DNA of 64,000 bases, from the NCBI GenBank assembly GCA_031551355.1, contig JAVBNT010000038.1:1-64000 (forward strand). The letters are read 5' to 3'. Under the pieces are notes generated by a model that did not search any database, was not told the origin of the DNA, and worked only from the letters and a program-made list of their open reading frames with translations. Positions 26,883-35,437 of this stretch are shown one piece after another (positions within the stretch are counted from its first letter, which is position 1; the number at the start of each line of letters is the position of its first letter). This DNA comes from JAVBNT01 sp031551355. GTDB taxonomy: Bacteria; Vulcanimicrobiota; CADAWZ01. The translations under genes were made by a program, and so were the position numbers.

Positions 26883-27420
26883 TGTCTCCATCCACCGATA
26901 TTATTATTTTTTTGTTTCCCGCTCCGGGCAGGCTCTTCAGTGTATTTTCTATCTGTGATCTGCGCTGCATCATTTCACAGCTTCCGCCGCCGTCATTTAT
27001 TGCTTTGTTGAAGTCGACTACGATCTTTTTTTCGTCAATTGTTATTGACTGAAGCTTAGTTTCAGAAGGCAGCGTTGTGTAATATCCACTTTTCTTCTCT
27101 TTTTCGTTCGGGCCTTCTATCAGCATGGAGATTGCTTTTTCAGCAACTTCACGTTCACTGTTGCCTTCGACTTTTATTTCCAGAGGGTAAGTTTTTTCCG
27201 GAGACATTAAGTCGGGATCTTCTTTGTTTGATGCATAGAAAACAGCAATGGAACTTTGTGATGAAATGCTGATCGGAGGCTGTTTTTGTGTGCTGTGACG
27301 TGAGTCTGTTTTTGTCTCTGTCGGCACCGAGTGCTGCAACTGAGATTTGTTTACATTGTATCCTGTGCATCCGCTTATAAAAAGAATTGATGATAATATA
27401 CATAAAAATAAATTTTTCAT
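26860..27420 (-). CDS. GerMN-domain lipoprotein
   Basis: 186 residues. A lipoprotein signal ('LFLCILSSILFISGC') is followed by a low-complexity linker and a GerMN (sporulation/spore-germination-type) domain: 'SEREVAEKAISMLIEGPNEK...GYYTTLPSETKLQSITI...VVDFNKA' and so on. Such domains are common outer-face lipoproteins in spore formers and other bacteria. The ATG at 27420 follows AGGTGGG. It lies between a membrane protein gene and the exported AKR-fold gene, so all three probably form an operon. Confidence 0.85.
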   Translation of the reverse strand: MKNLFLCILSSILFISGCTGYNVNKSQLQHSVPTETKTDSRHSTQKQPPISISSQSSIAVFYASNKEDPDLMSPEKTYPLEIKVEGNSEREVAEKAISMLIEGPNEKEKKSGYYTTLPSETKLQSITIDEKKIVVDFNKAINDGGGSCEMMQRRSQIENTLKSLPGAGNKKIIISVDGDNEKVLQP

Positions 27421-27471
27421 AAAACCCACCTGTTTTAGAATAACTTTTTTAAACGGCATAGCCATACCTGT

Positions 27472-28053
27472 TTAAATAGAACCTAACCTGCCGCTGTCGC
27501 CCTTCTTTTTCATGTGTAAATCAATACTTTCTTCTGCAACTCTTTTGAGATTTTTCTCGATAAAACTTATTAAAAAATCTACGTTTTCAAGGCTTGAGTA
27601 AAATGAAATGGTATCGACTGTTCCTGAAGACGGTAAGATCTGCCCTTTCGGTGTTTTTTTTACCAGTGCCTCAAGTGTTACCATATACTCTTTTTGTTTG
27701 ATAAAAAGAACGTTTTTACTTCTTGTTATAATGGAGCCCATTCTATCCCATTTATACTCTTTTTTATTGCCGTCGGTTAATATTTCCAATCCCCAGTCAT
27801 GTGCCACAATCGTTTCGTTTTTGAACCTGTTTTCAAAGTTTTTTCTGGCCGGTATGAAATTAACTAAAATTACGGCGCATGCGCCCAGAATTAACAGACT
27901 CCAGAGCAAAAGTTTTGGTGAAGTGAATATAAGAATAATAGCTACTATCAAAAGTATTACCGAAACGACTATTGCAATCTTCATTCCCTGAATCATTTGC
28001 CTGTTTTCCGGAACATCATAAGTATAGAAACTTTTGATGGGCATTTTGTTCAT
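27472..28053 (-). CDS. YcxB-like membrane protein
   Basis: 193 residues: two adjacent membrane segments (about 24-45 and 48-66), then a soluble beta domain ('AHDWGLEILTDGNKKEYKWD', 'NVLFIKQKEYMVTL') in the style of YcxB/PH-like proteins. First gene of the minus-strand trio with the GerMN lipoprotein and the AKR-fold protein. GAGAGGA lies 11 bases before the ATG. A second protein of the same design is encoded at 44018-44578. The family has no defined function. Confidence 0.7.
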   Translation of the reverse strand: MNKMPIKSFYTYDVPENRQMIQGMKIAIVVSVILLIVAIILIFTSPKLLLWSLLILGACAVILVNFIPARKNFENRFKNETIVAHDWGLEILTDGNKKEYKWDRMGSIITRSKNVLFIKQKEYMVTLEALVKKTPKGQILPSSGTVDTISFYSSLENVDFLISFIEKNLKRVAEESIDLHMKKKGDSGRLGSI

Positions 28054-28245
28054 AAACGTTGGTATCCTCTCACGTTGTTATTTAAGTTATCTTCTATAAG
28101 ATAATATAACATATTTGCTGATATTTTTTCAACAAGTGTCTTGTTATTATCATTATTTTATTAAAAAATCAGAAGGTTTTTTTCTGCATGGAGTAAAAAC
28201 TCTAAATATAATAATTTGATAATTATATGGAGATTCCTTTAAAAG

Positions 28246-28446
28246 ATGATAGTCAATCTTAACGGCAATAAACATTATTTTGCTGCTGCTCCAACAGTGC
28301 AGGAGCTCCTGACTTCGGGTTTGGCGGAATATTCGGTTATGGCTGTTGTGCTGAATGGAAATGTCGTCAGGGACAGTGACTATCCGCAGATATTCTTGTC
28401 GGACGGAGATTCCGTTGAATTGATCCCGTTTATCTCCGGCGGTTAA
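28246..28446 (+). CDS. ThiS/MoaD-like sulfur carrier protein
   Basis: 66 residues with the ubiquitin-like ThiS pattern ('MIVNLNGNKHYF', 'TVQELL', 'VLNGNVVRDSDY', 'DGDSVELIPFISGG') and the C-terminal Gly-Gly that is adenylated and thiocarboxylated. No ThiF or MoeB partner is in the window. It is followed 24 nt later by an exporter and then a radical SAM enzyme, so it may supply sulfur for a peptide or cofactor made by that operon (inference). GGAGA precedes the ATG. Confidence 0.85.
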   Translation: MIVNLNGNKHYFAAAPTVQELLTSGLAEYSVMAVVLNGNVVRDSDYPQIFLSDGDSVELIPFISGG

Positions 28447-28470
28447 CTTATAATTTAAGGTGCTTTATTT

Positions 28471-29673
28471 ATGAAAAATCTTTTTAAAAATATAAACTTT
28501 TTTCTGCTGTGGTCAGGACAGACGGTTTCTTCCGCCGGGGGATGGATCAATTATGTCGGTTTGAATGTTCTTCTTTATCAGATTTCCGGTTCGGGAAAAC
28601 TTTTAGGTGCTTTTTTTGTTGCCAGACTTGTTCCGGCACTTTTTTTCGGGCCGTTGGGCGGATATCTTGCCGACCGTTATGATAAACGCAAACTGATGAT
28701 AATGTGTGACACTGTCCGTGCACTGTCCGTACTTGTTTTTCTTTTTACGGAGAATGTGATTATTTTTTTCACACTGGGATTTTTTCTTTCCGTTTTTGAC
28801 AAAATATATACATCGGCCAGCGGAGCCGTTTTGCCGGATGTTGTCGGCCGGCAGGAACTGCTGGCCGCCAATTCACTTAACCGTATTTCCCAGTCGGTCA
28901 CGACTATTCTCGGCCCTGCGATCGGCGGCTTTTTAATTGGTATATGGGGATATAAAGTTGTCTTTATTGCCGATAGTATGACTTTCATTTTCTCAGTGAT
29001 TACCCTGCTGTTTATAAAGTATGTCAGAGAGGAAAAGGAAGCTTCCAAGACTAAACAGCGTCCGGGATTCATCTCCGAGTTAAAGTATGCGTTTGGATTT
29101 TTGCTGACATCTTCTTTTTTACTTTCCGTTGCCTGTGTAAGGTTTATGGACGCTTTGGGGAGCGGAGCTTTTAACACCGTTTTCCCTGTTTTTTCTTCAA
29201 AAATGGTCGTTCCTTACGGCACTTTCTACGGATGGCTTCTGTCGGCATACGGGGTGGGAACGTTACTCGGATCTTCCCTTACCGGTTTTTTCAGAAAGAA
29301 ATTCGGTACCGGCCATCTTTATTATGTTTCGACGATTGTGATGGCACTTGGGTTGGCAGGGGCATTTCTATTCTCAAATCCGGCTATCAGTTTGGTTTTA
29401 ATTGCGGTCGGAGGATTTGGGGAAGGTATTGCCGGTGTTCTTTTCAGCACTGTCATAATGGAGAAAACTCCTAAGGAGATATTAGGTAAAATATTCGGTA
29501 CCCTGAGTTCTTTCGTATGGATGATCTGCGGTCTGGGAATGCTTTTGGCAGGACAATTTTTAGATTACGTTAAATACGATGTAATAACGACATCGGGCGG
29601 TATATTCATAGTAGTTTGCACCCTGTTTTTCTGGATGAAGTACTGTCTTGACAAAAAAGCACAGGAGGATTGA
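28471..29673 (+). CDS. MFS transporter (EntS-like)
   Basis: 400 residues with about twelve hydrophobic segments. The MFS loop motif 'GGYLADRYDKRKLM' follows segment two, and the opening 'FFLLWSGQTVSSAGGWINYV' is typical of the MFS_3/EntS exporter branch. It probably exports a small molecule. The gene lies 3 nt before the radical SAM gene, so export of that pathway's product is plausible. Confidence 0.88.
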   Translation: MKNLFKNINFFLLWSGQTVSSAGGWINYVGLNVLLYQISGSGKLLGAFFVARLVPALFFGPLGGYLADRYDKRKLMIMCDTVRALSVLVFLFTENVIIFFTLGFFLSVFDKIYTSASGAVLPDVVGRQELLAANSLNRISQSVTTILGPAIGGFLIGIWGYKVVFIADSMTFIFSVITLLFIKYVREEKEASKTKQRPGFISELKYAFGFLLTSSFLLSVACVRFMDALGSGAFNTVFPVFSSKMVVPYGTFYGWLLSAYGVGTLLGSSLTGFFRKKFGTGHLYYVSTIVMALGLAGAFLFSNPAISLVLIAVGGFGEGIAGVLFSTVIMEKTPKEILGKIFGTLSSFVWMICGLGMLLAGQFLDYVKYDVITTSGGIFIVVCTLFFWMKYCLDKKAQED

Positions 29674-29676
29674 GTT

Positions 29677-30705
29677 ATGACTTTTCCGTTTAAACCCAAG
29701 ATAGTAGGGTGGGAGCTTACAAGACGGTGCAATTACCGGTGTCTTCACTGCGGTACAAGCTGCGGTGCGCCCAGAGATGATGAACTGACGCTTGATCAGG
29801 CCTATAAAATGATTGACGATCTTGCCGAACTTGGATGTGAAATACTCAATCTGTCCGGAGGAGAGCCGTTGATGCACCCTCATTGGGATAAGTTTGCCGT
29901 CAGATTGAAGGAAAACAATATTACTCCGTATATGATTACCAATGCTTACTATATTGAAGACAGTATTGAGCGCATATTAAATTCGCCTTTGAGGCGTATA
30001 GGAATAAGCATTGACGGTGATGAAAAGCTTCATAATCATATAAGGCAAAATCCTGAGGCTTATGCGCGTGTTCTCTCCGCAGCTAAACTTTTGAAAAAAC
30101 ATGGTGTTTCTGTCGGAGCCGTTTCTCATGCCGCCAAATATAATTTGCATTTGCTTGAGCACATGTATCAGGAATTTTTGAAAATACCGCTTGATTTCTG
30201 GCAGATTCAGCTGGCATTTTCCTCCGGCCGTATGAAGGATTATTCAAATGAACTTTTGGAACCGGAACAGCTTGTAGAAGTGGCAAAATTTATTGAGGAA
30301 AAACGCAAAGAAAAGAAAATGATGGTATGTGTCGGTGACAATCTCGGATATTACTCGTCATATGATATCGTTGATTCGCCCTGGAAGGGCTGCCATGCGG
30401 GCCGCTGGGTAGCAGGAATAGAAGCCGACGGCACGGTTAAAGGATGTCTTTCACTTACTCCTGAGTTTAGAGAGGCTAATCTAAAAGAGCGTTCTTTTAA
30501 GGATATCTGGCAGGACAGAGAACTGTTCAAGTATAACCGCTATTTCAATCCGGAAGATATGTCCGGCAACTGTAAAGGATGTGATAAGGCCCTTGACTGC
30601 CGCGGTGGCTGCAGGGTAACTTCTTTCTGCATGACGGGAAATGTTTTTGACAATCCTTACTGTCTTTACAGGGTTGAGAAGGAAGCTAAGTCCGGTGCAA
30701 AATAG
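29677..30705 (+). CDS. SPASM-domain radical SAM enzyme
   Basis: 342 residues. The radical SAM cluster motif 'CNYRCLHC' (Cys 18, 22, 25) opens the barrel, with 'LSGGEPLMHP' for SAM binding. The C-terminal SPASM domain has many Cys ('GCHAGRW', 'VKGCLSL', 'NCKGCDKALDCRGGCR') that bind auxiliary clusters. The family includes PqqE and other peptide-modifying enzymes. AGGAGGA precedes the ATG. The next gene, an M16 peptidase, overlaps its end, the pairing seen for peptide maturation (PqqE-PqqF). Confidence 0.9.
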   Translation: MTFPFKPKIVGWELTRRCNYRCLHCGTSCGAPRDDELTLDQAYKMIDDLAELGCEILNLSGGEPLMHPHWDKFAVRLKENNITPYMITNAYYIEDSIERILNSPLRRIGISIDGDEKLHNHIRQNPEAYARVLSAAKLLKKHGVSVGAVSHAAKYNLHLLEHMYQEFLKIPLDFWQIQLAFSSGRMKDYSNELLEPEQLVEVAKFIEEKRKEKKMMVCVGDNLGYYSSYDIVDSPWKGCHAGRWVAGIEADGTVKGCLSLTPEFREANLKERSFKDIWQDRELFKYNRYFNPEDMSGNCKGCDKALDCRGGCRVTSFCMTGNVFDNPYCLYRVEKEAKSGAK

Positions 30706-31972
30706 ATTTGTACTGCCAAAAATAGAGAACGGTGCATTTTCTCCTTTTGCCGGTGTTGTTTTTTATCCTATTCTTTTGAATTCTTTTTCACTTACAGTGA
30801 CTGTCAGAGATGGTGTTGCCTGGGAGGATGATTCCGGTTTTGGATGGGCGCATTTTCTGGAACATGCAAATTTTCAAAAGACGGATCGTTATGCCTCTTT
30901 CCTTGAAATTGCCTCATTAGCGGAGTCGCTTGGCGCCAGGATCAGTGCTTTTACAACCAGAGACTGCGTTACCTATTCCATTCATGCTCCTTCCTGGTCT
31001 CTTGAAGAATCGTTTCGGATTATGACTTCGCTGATTTCCCATTTAAACTTTGAGGATGATATACTTGACTCTGAAAAAGAAATTATTTTTCAGGAAATGG
31101 AGAGAGAAAAGGCTAACTTTAGATCTTACTATGTTCTGTTTTCGGAAAGTGAACTGCTGTCTCCGTCGATGCTCGGTCGCTATAGTCTTGGTTCAAGAGA
31201 AAGTCTTCTGTCTATAAACTCTGCCAATATCGCAGATTATAAACGCAGAGTTTACAGCCGTGAAAATATCTGCTTGACTCTTTGCGGCGGTTTTGATCTG
31301 GAGACGGCTCAGAACCTTACCGGTATATTTCTGGAATCGCTTCCGTCTGCTAAAGTGCGCTTGCTGCAGGACTATAATCCTGCAAAGATCTCGGAACGCA
31401 GACGATTATACCACTGTCCGTCGGCGGCGAATCAGGTGCAGATGATCACTTATTTCCGCTTCCCGGCAGTTGCTTATTATGACTGGCTTAAAGCTTCACT
31501 TGTAAATACACTTTTGGGCGTAGGTTTTTCGTCTTTGTTTTATAAAAAATTGCGCCATGAGCAAAAACTTACATATACTACCGCAACTCAGTTGAAATTA
31601 TACCCTGTGGCCGGAACTTTCCGTCTTGTGCTTGACTTGGACCCCAAATCAGCATCTTTTGCCGAGAACCTGATCTACAATGTGATCGCGGAACTTGACG
31701 ATATTTCTGAGAATGATTTTGTTTTGGCCAAAAATAAATTTTGGGGCGATATCGCATTTAAGCTCTCAGATATGAACTCTTACGGACTTTTTGCCGCCAG
31801 AAGACAGTTTATGGGAGAGGAGCGGCTTCTTTTGTCAAACCTTTATGAGGAATTGAAAAACATGAGCAGGGAAGAACTCTCGGCGTTTGCCGTAAAGAAT
31901 TTCATCAGAGATAATTCTATCGTTTGCTTTGCCGGCAGTGATGAGGCTTTAAATACCGTTTCAAAACAGTAG
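30695..31972 (+). CDS. M16-family zinc peptidase
   Basis: 425 residues. The inverted zinc motif 'HFLEH' is at about 53-57 and the distal Glu lies in 'IIFQEMEREKANFRS' (about 130), followed by the second M16 domain ('KLRHEQKLTYTT...'). All metal ligands appear intact. The start is taken as GTG at 30695, after AAGGAAG and overlapping the radical SAM stop; longer readings lie deep in that gene. It is a single-chain PqqF/YmxG-like peptidase that may trim a modified peptide. Confidence 0.88.
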   Translation: MQNRFVLPKIENGAFSPFAGVVFYPILLNSFSLTVTVRDGVAWEDDSGFGWAHFLEHANFQKTDRYASFLEIASLAESLGARISAFTTRDCVTYSIHAPSWSLEESFRIMTSLISHLNFEDDILDSEKEIIFQEMEREKANFRSYYVLFSESELLSPSMLGRYSLGSRESLLSINSANIADYKRRVYSRENICLTLCGGFDLETAQNLTGIFLESLPSAKVRLLQDYNPAKISERRRLYHCPSAANQVQMITYFRFPAVAYYDWLKASLVNTLLGVGFSSLFYKKLRHEQKLTYTTATQLKLYPVAGTFRLVLDLDPKSASFAENLIYNVIAELDDISENDFVLAKNKFWGDIAFKLSDMNSYGLFAARRQFMGEERLLLSNLYEELKNMSREELSAFAVKNFIRDNSIVCFAGSDEALNTVSKQ

Positions 31973-31981
31973 GAGGTTGTT

Positions 31982-32362
31982 ATGGATAAGTTTCGCTTAA
32001 AATTAGATCATATCGGCTTAATTACGTCTGATCTCACTCAGGTGGCCGATTTTTATGAAAATATTTTGGGATTTAAGTCGGAACCGGTTATTGAACCGGA
32101 AGATCGTCCTCAGAAAATGCAATATTTTCAAAAAGACGGTTATGTGCTGGAGTTCATCCAGCCTTTCAGGGAACTGGCACCGCAGGAAACAGGAATGAAG
32201 CATATCGCCTTTACCTGTATTCTTCTTGATGAGGCTTTTGCGGAAATAAAAGCAAAGGGCTACAAGATGCTGATGGAAGAGCCTCTGCGCTTTGAAGACA
32301 GAAGATTTTTCTTTTTTTATGGGGTGAACAGTACACTAATCGAATTCATGGAATTCGACTAA
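31982..32362 (+). CDS. VOC (glyoxalase-fold) protein
   Basis: 126 residues with paired beta-alpha-beta-beta-beta modules: 'LDHIGLITSDLTQVADFYEN' carries the first metal His, 'MKHIAFTC' the second and 'STLIEFMEF' the Glu. It is close to methylmalonyl-CoA epimerase and glyoxalase I in size. Last gene of the ThiS-MFS-radical SAM-M16 operon (9-nt gap). Its substrate is unknown. A 125-bp hairpin repeat starts at its stop codon. Confidence 0.85.
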   Translation: MDKFRLKLDHIGLITSDLTQVADFYENILGFKSEPVIEPEDRPQKMQYFQKDGYVLEFIQPFRELAPQETGMKHIAFTCILLDEAFAEIKAKGYKMLMEEPLRFEDRRFFFFYGVNSTLIEFMEFD

Positions 32363-32485
32363 ATGCGTTCAAATTGACGAATCTCCGTCGCCAGATTGGA
32401 TTTCGCTCATTCCGCCGTAGTATGTCTACGGCTCAATCGTCGAAATCCGATCTGTCATAGGCTCTCCGTCAATTTGAACGCATTT
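32361..32485 (+). repeat. 125-bp long-hairpin repeat, copy 1
   Basis: Perfect 19-bp terminal arms (AAATGCGTTCAAATTGACG and its complement), an inner stem around GATTTCG/CGAAATC and a central CCGTAG-TATGT-CTACGG hairpin. The core matches the copy at 48245-48369 closely while the outer stem differs with pairing kept. It begins within the stop codon of the VOC gene. The rest of 32486-32770 has further hairpins (GCGCCCG/CGGGCG near 32507) and a partial third copy near 32615-32645. Confidence 0.8.
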
Positions 32486-32770
32486 AGTTTTTAGATGAAT
32501 TGCGCCCGGCATGCGGGCGAGGTAGAAAAGACTGCGCTACGCTCGTCAAAATCATTTTTGCCCTAGCCTTCGGCCAGCAATTGACAGCCTAAGCTGTAAT
32601 TCATTGAAATCAATGAATCCCCGTCGCCAGATCGGATTTCGCTATGGTTGCCGTATCTCAACCATCGTTTTCCACTTTACCGTTACCGCCGGAGCCGCCG
32701 CAGTATTGTTCTACGCCTTACTCGTAAAATCCCTGAAAATAAGTAATTAAATATTTAACACGGAGAATTC

Positions 32771-32962
32771 ATGAAAACAATCAGTAAATCGGTGGCAATG
32801 ATAATCGTTCTAGCCATGATGATATTTTCAGAGAATGCATATGCCAAAGTGTATTGCGAATATTGCAACAAATCTATTTCTTCCAGATCATTAATCAGGA
32901 ACATAAAGTCTTGCTGTAACGAATGTCACAAAAAACGTGAACAAAAAAACTGGTTTACATGA
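32771..32962 (+). CDS. small secreted zinc-ribbon protein
   Basis: 63 residues: signal peptide ('MIIVLAMMIFSENAYA') and a mature part that is a single CxxC...CxxC unit ('CEYCNKSIS', then 'CCNECHKK'). A GGAG ribosome site precedes the ATG. The stop overlaps the next start (ATGA). The module resembles those in the following gene, so the two are probably partners or a split gene. Confidence 0.65.
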   Translation: MKTISKSVAMIIVLAMMIFSENAYAKVYCEYCNKSISSRSLIRNIKSCCNECHKKREQKNWFT

Positions 32963-33426
32963 AAGATAAAAACACGTCAACGGAAGGGAATGTATCCTTT
33001 AGATGTATGTTTTGCGGTAGAGATTTGGCGGACAGGCCGATAGCTAAGAACGGAAAGCAATACTGCGAAAGCTGTATTACTTTCGTTCCGGATAATCAAA
33101 CGAAAAACCGAAATCCGTCAGGCAGTCAGTCAAATCAAAAAACGGCAGCCTGCCAGTGGTGCGGAAAATCAATAAGCGGAAAAATATACAATCGCTACGG
33201 CATGCAATACTGTGAACGCTGTCCGCCGGAAAAAAGTTTGCAATCGATATGCATCATCTGCAGGAAGCCAATAAAAAATGGTGCCTATAGTTCCGGCAAT
33301 GAATTGTGCTGCTTTAGTTGTTCGGGCCCTCCTAAACGCTGCAAATCATGTGGAAAGGCAATATGGGGGTCTCAGGCTCAGAGGTATAAATTCTGTAAAA
33401 AATGCGGAGAAATAGAGAGCATTTAG
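32959..33426 (+). CDS. multi-zinc-ribbon (LIM-like) protein
   Basis: 155 residues with four zinc-finger units of the pattern C-x2-C-x16~18-C-x2-C: 'CMFCGRDL...YCESC', 'CQWCGKSI...YCERC', 'CIICRKPI...CFSC' and 'CKSCGKAI...CKKCG'. Spacing and the 'G.YC..C' ends resemble LIM-type or small treble-clef ribbons. There is no signal peptide, although the gene is translationally coupled to a secreted protein with the same unit. It may be one former protein now in two frames. Function unknown. Confidence 0.65.
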   Translation: MKDKNTSTEGNVSFRCMFCGRDLADRPIAKNGKQYCESCITFVPDNQTKNRNPSGSQSNQKTAACQWCGKSISGKIYNRYGMQYCERCPPEKSLQSICIICRKPIKNGAYSSGNELCCFSCSGPPKRCKSCGKAIWGSQAQRYKFCKKCGEIESI

Positions 33427-33472
33427 CACATTGTATTTTTCTGGATTGCTATGTTGTAGTGTCTTAGGTTAA

Positions 33473-34177
33473 TCAAGGTGACTGGCCGTTATTTGTGTAG
33501 GCCTTTATTCCGGAAAAGTGTGGGCATATCGTGCGGCATAGAGAACACTTTATTTTAAATTTTTTGTTTTCTATTATAAAAAACTTAGAGCAGCCTTTTT
33601 TTCCGAATGAGGCAGGGTTGTTAAGTGCTCCGGCAGGGCAGGCTTGGACACATTTGTTACAGTTGTCGCACATGCCGGACTCTACTTTTTTATCCGGCAT
33701 CAGCTCCGCATCGGTAAGAACGGCACTGAACCAGAGAAAATTGCCGTACTGCGGATTCGTAAGTAAATAATTTTTGCCGATGACACCGAGTCCCGCGATT
33801 TCGGCGGCGTGTTTCAGAGAAATGTATCCGAATTGCTCTTTTCTTTCATTGCCGTCCACCCACTTACCGCCCGATGCACTTATGGCTTTTGTTTTATACC
33901 CATCAGCCTTTATTCGTTTGGCAACGATTTTTGCCATGTCGGTCATCGCGGTAAGCATAGTATTGCGGCTTGCGGTATATTCATCTATACTGTTTAAGAC
34001 TTCCGGCGAAAATGTCGTGCCCAAAACTATGACGGAAAGGCATTCCGGAAATACATCGGTGGGATTAAAACCGTCCGGCGCCAAACCGAAATCTTTGGCA
34101 GCGGCGATACCGACTACATCCGCTCCCGCATTTCTGCCGTATTCTTTCACTATCGCACCGGTCAGTTTCGTTGCCAT
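33473..34177 (-). CDS. QueG-related 4Fe-4S protein
   Basis: 234 residues related to the epoxyqueuosine reductase family but without the HEAT-repeat tail. It has an N-terminal DUF1730-like part and two cluster motifs near the C-terminus, 'CDNCNKCVQACPAG' and 'CSLCRTICPHF'. Many such short proteins are electron-transfer reductases rather than true QueG. AGGGGAG precedes the ATG. Last gene of a minus-strand redox group with two flavin reductases and a nitroreductase. Confidence 0.8.
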   Translation of the reverse strand: MATKLTGAIVKEYGRNAGADVVGIAAAKDFGLAPDGFNPTDVFPECLSVIVLGTTFSPEVLNSIDEYTASRNTMLTAMTDMAKIVAKRIKADGYKTKAISASGGKWVDGNERKEQFGYISLKHAAEIAGLGVIGKNYLLTNPQYGNFLWFSAVLTDAELMPDKKVESGMCDNCNKCVQACPAGALNNPASFGKKGCSKFFIIENKKFKIKCSLCRTICPHFSGIKAYTNNGQSP

Positions 34178-34205
34178 TTTTTCGCTCCCCTGCCGACATT
34201 AATGT

Positions 34206-34721
34206 TTATATACCGATTCCAAGGTTTCTTGCTTCCTCTATTTTCCCGCTTCCCAAGACTTTTCCAAGATTTTTCCAGCCGGAGTATATTTCAAAGTTTT
34301 CGTACCAGCTTGTTGCTTTACTATAATCCGGAGCACCTGCGGTCATTAACAGCACACTTTCTCTTTGAAAGTCTTCATACCCGAGATTTCTATATTCAGC
34401 ATATAAACGGTCTATTACCGTTTTTAGCGGCCCGGTTATACTCCAGAAATATACAGGTGAAACAAAGACTACGACATCCGCTTTTATAAAAGCTGTATAG
34501 ATTTTGGCCATATCATCCCTTTGTACACATGGATTATCACACCCTTTAGGGGCATTCTTACAGCCCTCGCACCCAAGACATCCATGAATATCCATTGATT
34601 GCAAATAAAATGTTTCAATATTATGTCCTGTAATTTTTGCTCCTTCGACAAAAGCCTCAAGCAATTTGACTGTGTTTCCGTTTTTTCTGGCAGCCCCATT
34701 TAAAACTAATATATTTTTCAT
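34206..34721 (-). CDS. iron-sulfur flavoprotein / FMN reductase
   Basis: 171 residues with a flavodoxin-like fold: FMN phosphate loop 'NGAARKNGNT' (about 6-15), a compact Cys motif 'CLGCEGCKNAPKGC' (about 48-61) typical of iron-sulfur flavoproteins, and 'SPVYFWSITGPLK'. It uses NAD(P)H to reduce FMN and donors downstream. Paired with a second, similar gene upstream. Confidence 0.87.
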   Translation of the reverse strand: MKNILVLNGAARKNGNTVKLLEAFVEGAKITGHNIETFYLQSMDIHGCLGCEGCKNAPKGCDNPCVQRDDMAKIYTAFIKADVVVFVSPVYFWSITGPLKTVIDRLYAEYRNLGYEDFQRESVLLMTAGAPDYSKATSWYENFEIYSGWKNLGKVLGSGKIEEARNLGIGI

Positions 34722-34763
34722 GAGTTGTTCCTCTATTTGTTTTTTTCTTTCTACAAAATATTT

Positions 34764-35393
34764 TTATATATTGGCTATGGATTTTCCCAATTCATAGGCT
34801 TTTCTACAGTCGTCAGGGAAAACTTTTTCCCTACGTTCTTTTCGTTCCGCTTCACTAAAAGCGGCCATATGATATTTACTGTAATCATATACCTGTAGCG
34901 TTTCCGTCGATTGCAGCGTTCCTGCATATTTAAAATATAAACCGAGTATATCCTCATATTTTTTGAACAATTCATTATAATATCCTTCATGCACACTCAT
35001 TGTGTATATGAATGCTGTCCTTAGATTCCCTGTAAAAAGCGGTTTGGAATAGTCATTATAGTTTAAATACTGAAAGATCAGTCTTTCCCAGAATGCCCGC
35101 AGCATTGCTGTTATATCACCTAAATATATTGGTGAACCCAATATTAGTCCATCGCTTTTATCAATTCTATCAAGTACCGGCTTTAGATCATCATTTACAG
35201 CACAATGTCCCGGATTTTTGCTCTGTTTGATTTTACAGGCCAAACAGCCGGTGCAGCCTTTATACTCTAAATCATAAAGATTGATAAGCTCCGTTTGTGC
35301 TCCCGCGCTTTCCGCGCCTTCCAGAGCTTTGTTTAATAAGATATGGGTATTCCAGTTTTTCCGTGCGCTTCCGTTTACGGCAATAATTTTCAT
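34764..35393 (-). CDS. NAD(P)H-dependent flavin oxidoreductase
   Basis: 209 residues with the same fold as the neighbouring gene: 'NGSARKNWNTHILL', 'CTGCLACKIKQSKNPGHC', 'LGSPIYLGDITAMLRAFWE'. The Cys spacing differs, so the two are not recent duplicates. AAGGTGG precedes the ATG. Part of the nitroreductase/HxlR redox group. Confidence 0.87.
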   Translation of the reverse strand: MKIIAVNGSARKNWNTHILLNKALEGAESAGAQTELINLYDLEYKGCTGCLACKIKQSKNPGHCAVNDDLKPVLDRIDKSDGLILGSPIYLGDITAMLRAFWERLIFQYLNYNDYSKPLFTGNLRTAFIYTMSVHEGYYNELFKKYEDILGLYFKYAGTLQSTETLQVYDYSKYHMAAFSEAERKERREKVFPDDCRKAYELGKSIANI

Positions 35394-35437
35394 TAAGCAA
35401 CCACCTTTACTTATATAGTATTAAATCACAATGTTCT

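Noticed and set aside
33473..34177. Annotation as a true epoxyqueuosine reductase (QueG)
   Set aside because: The protein is too short and lacks the C-terminal HEAT-like part; a general QueG-related Fe-S reductase is safer.
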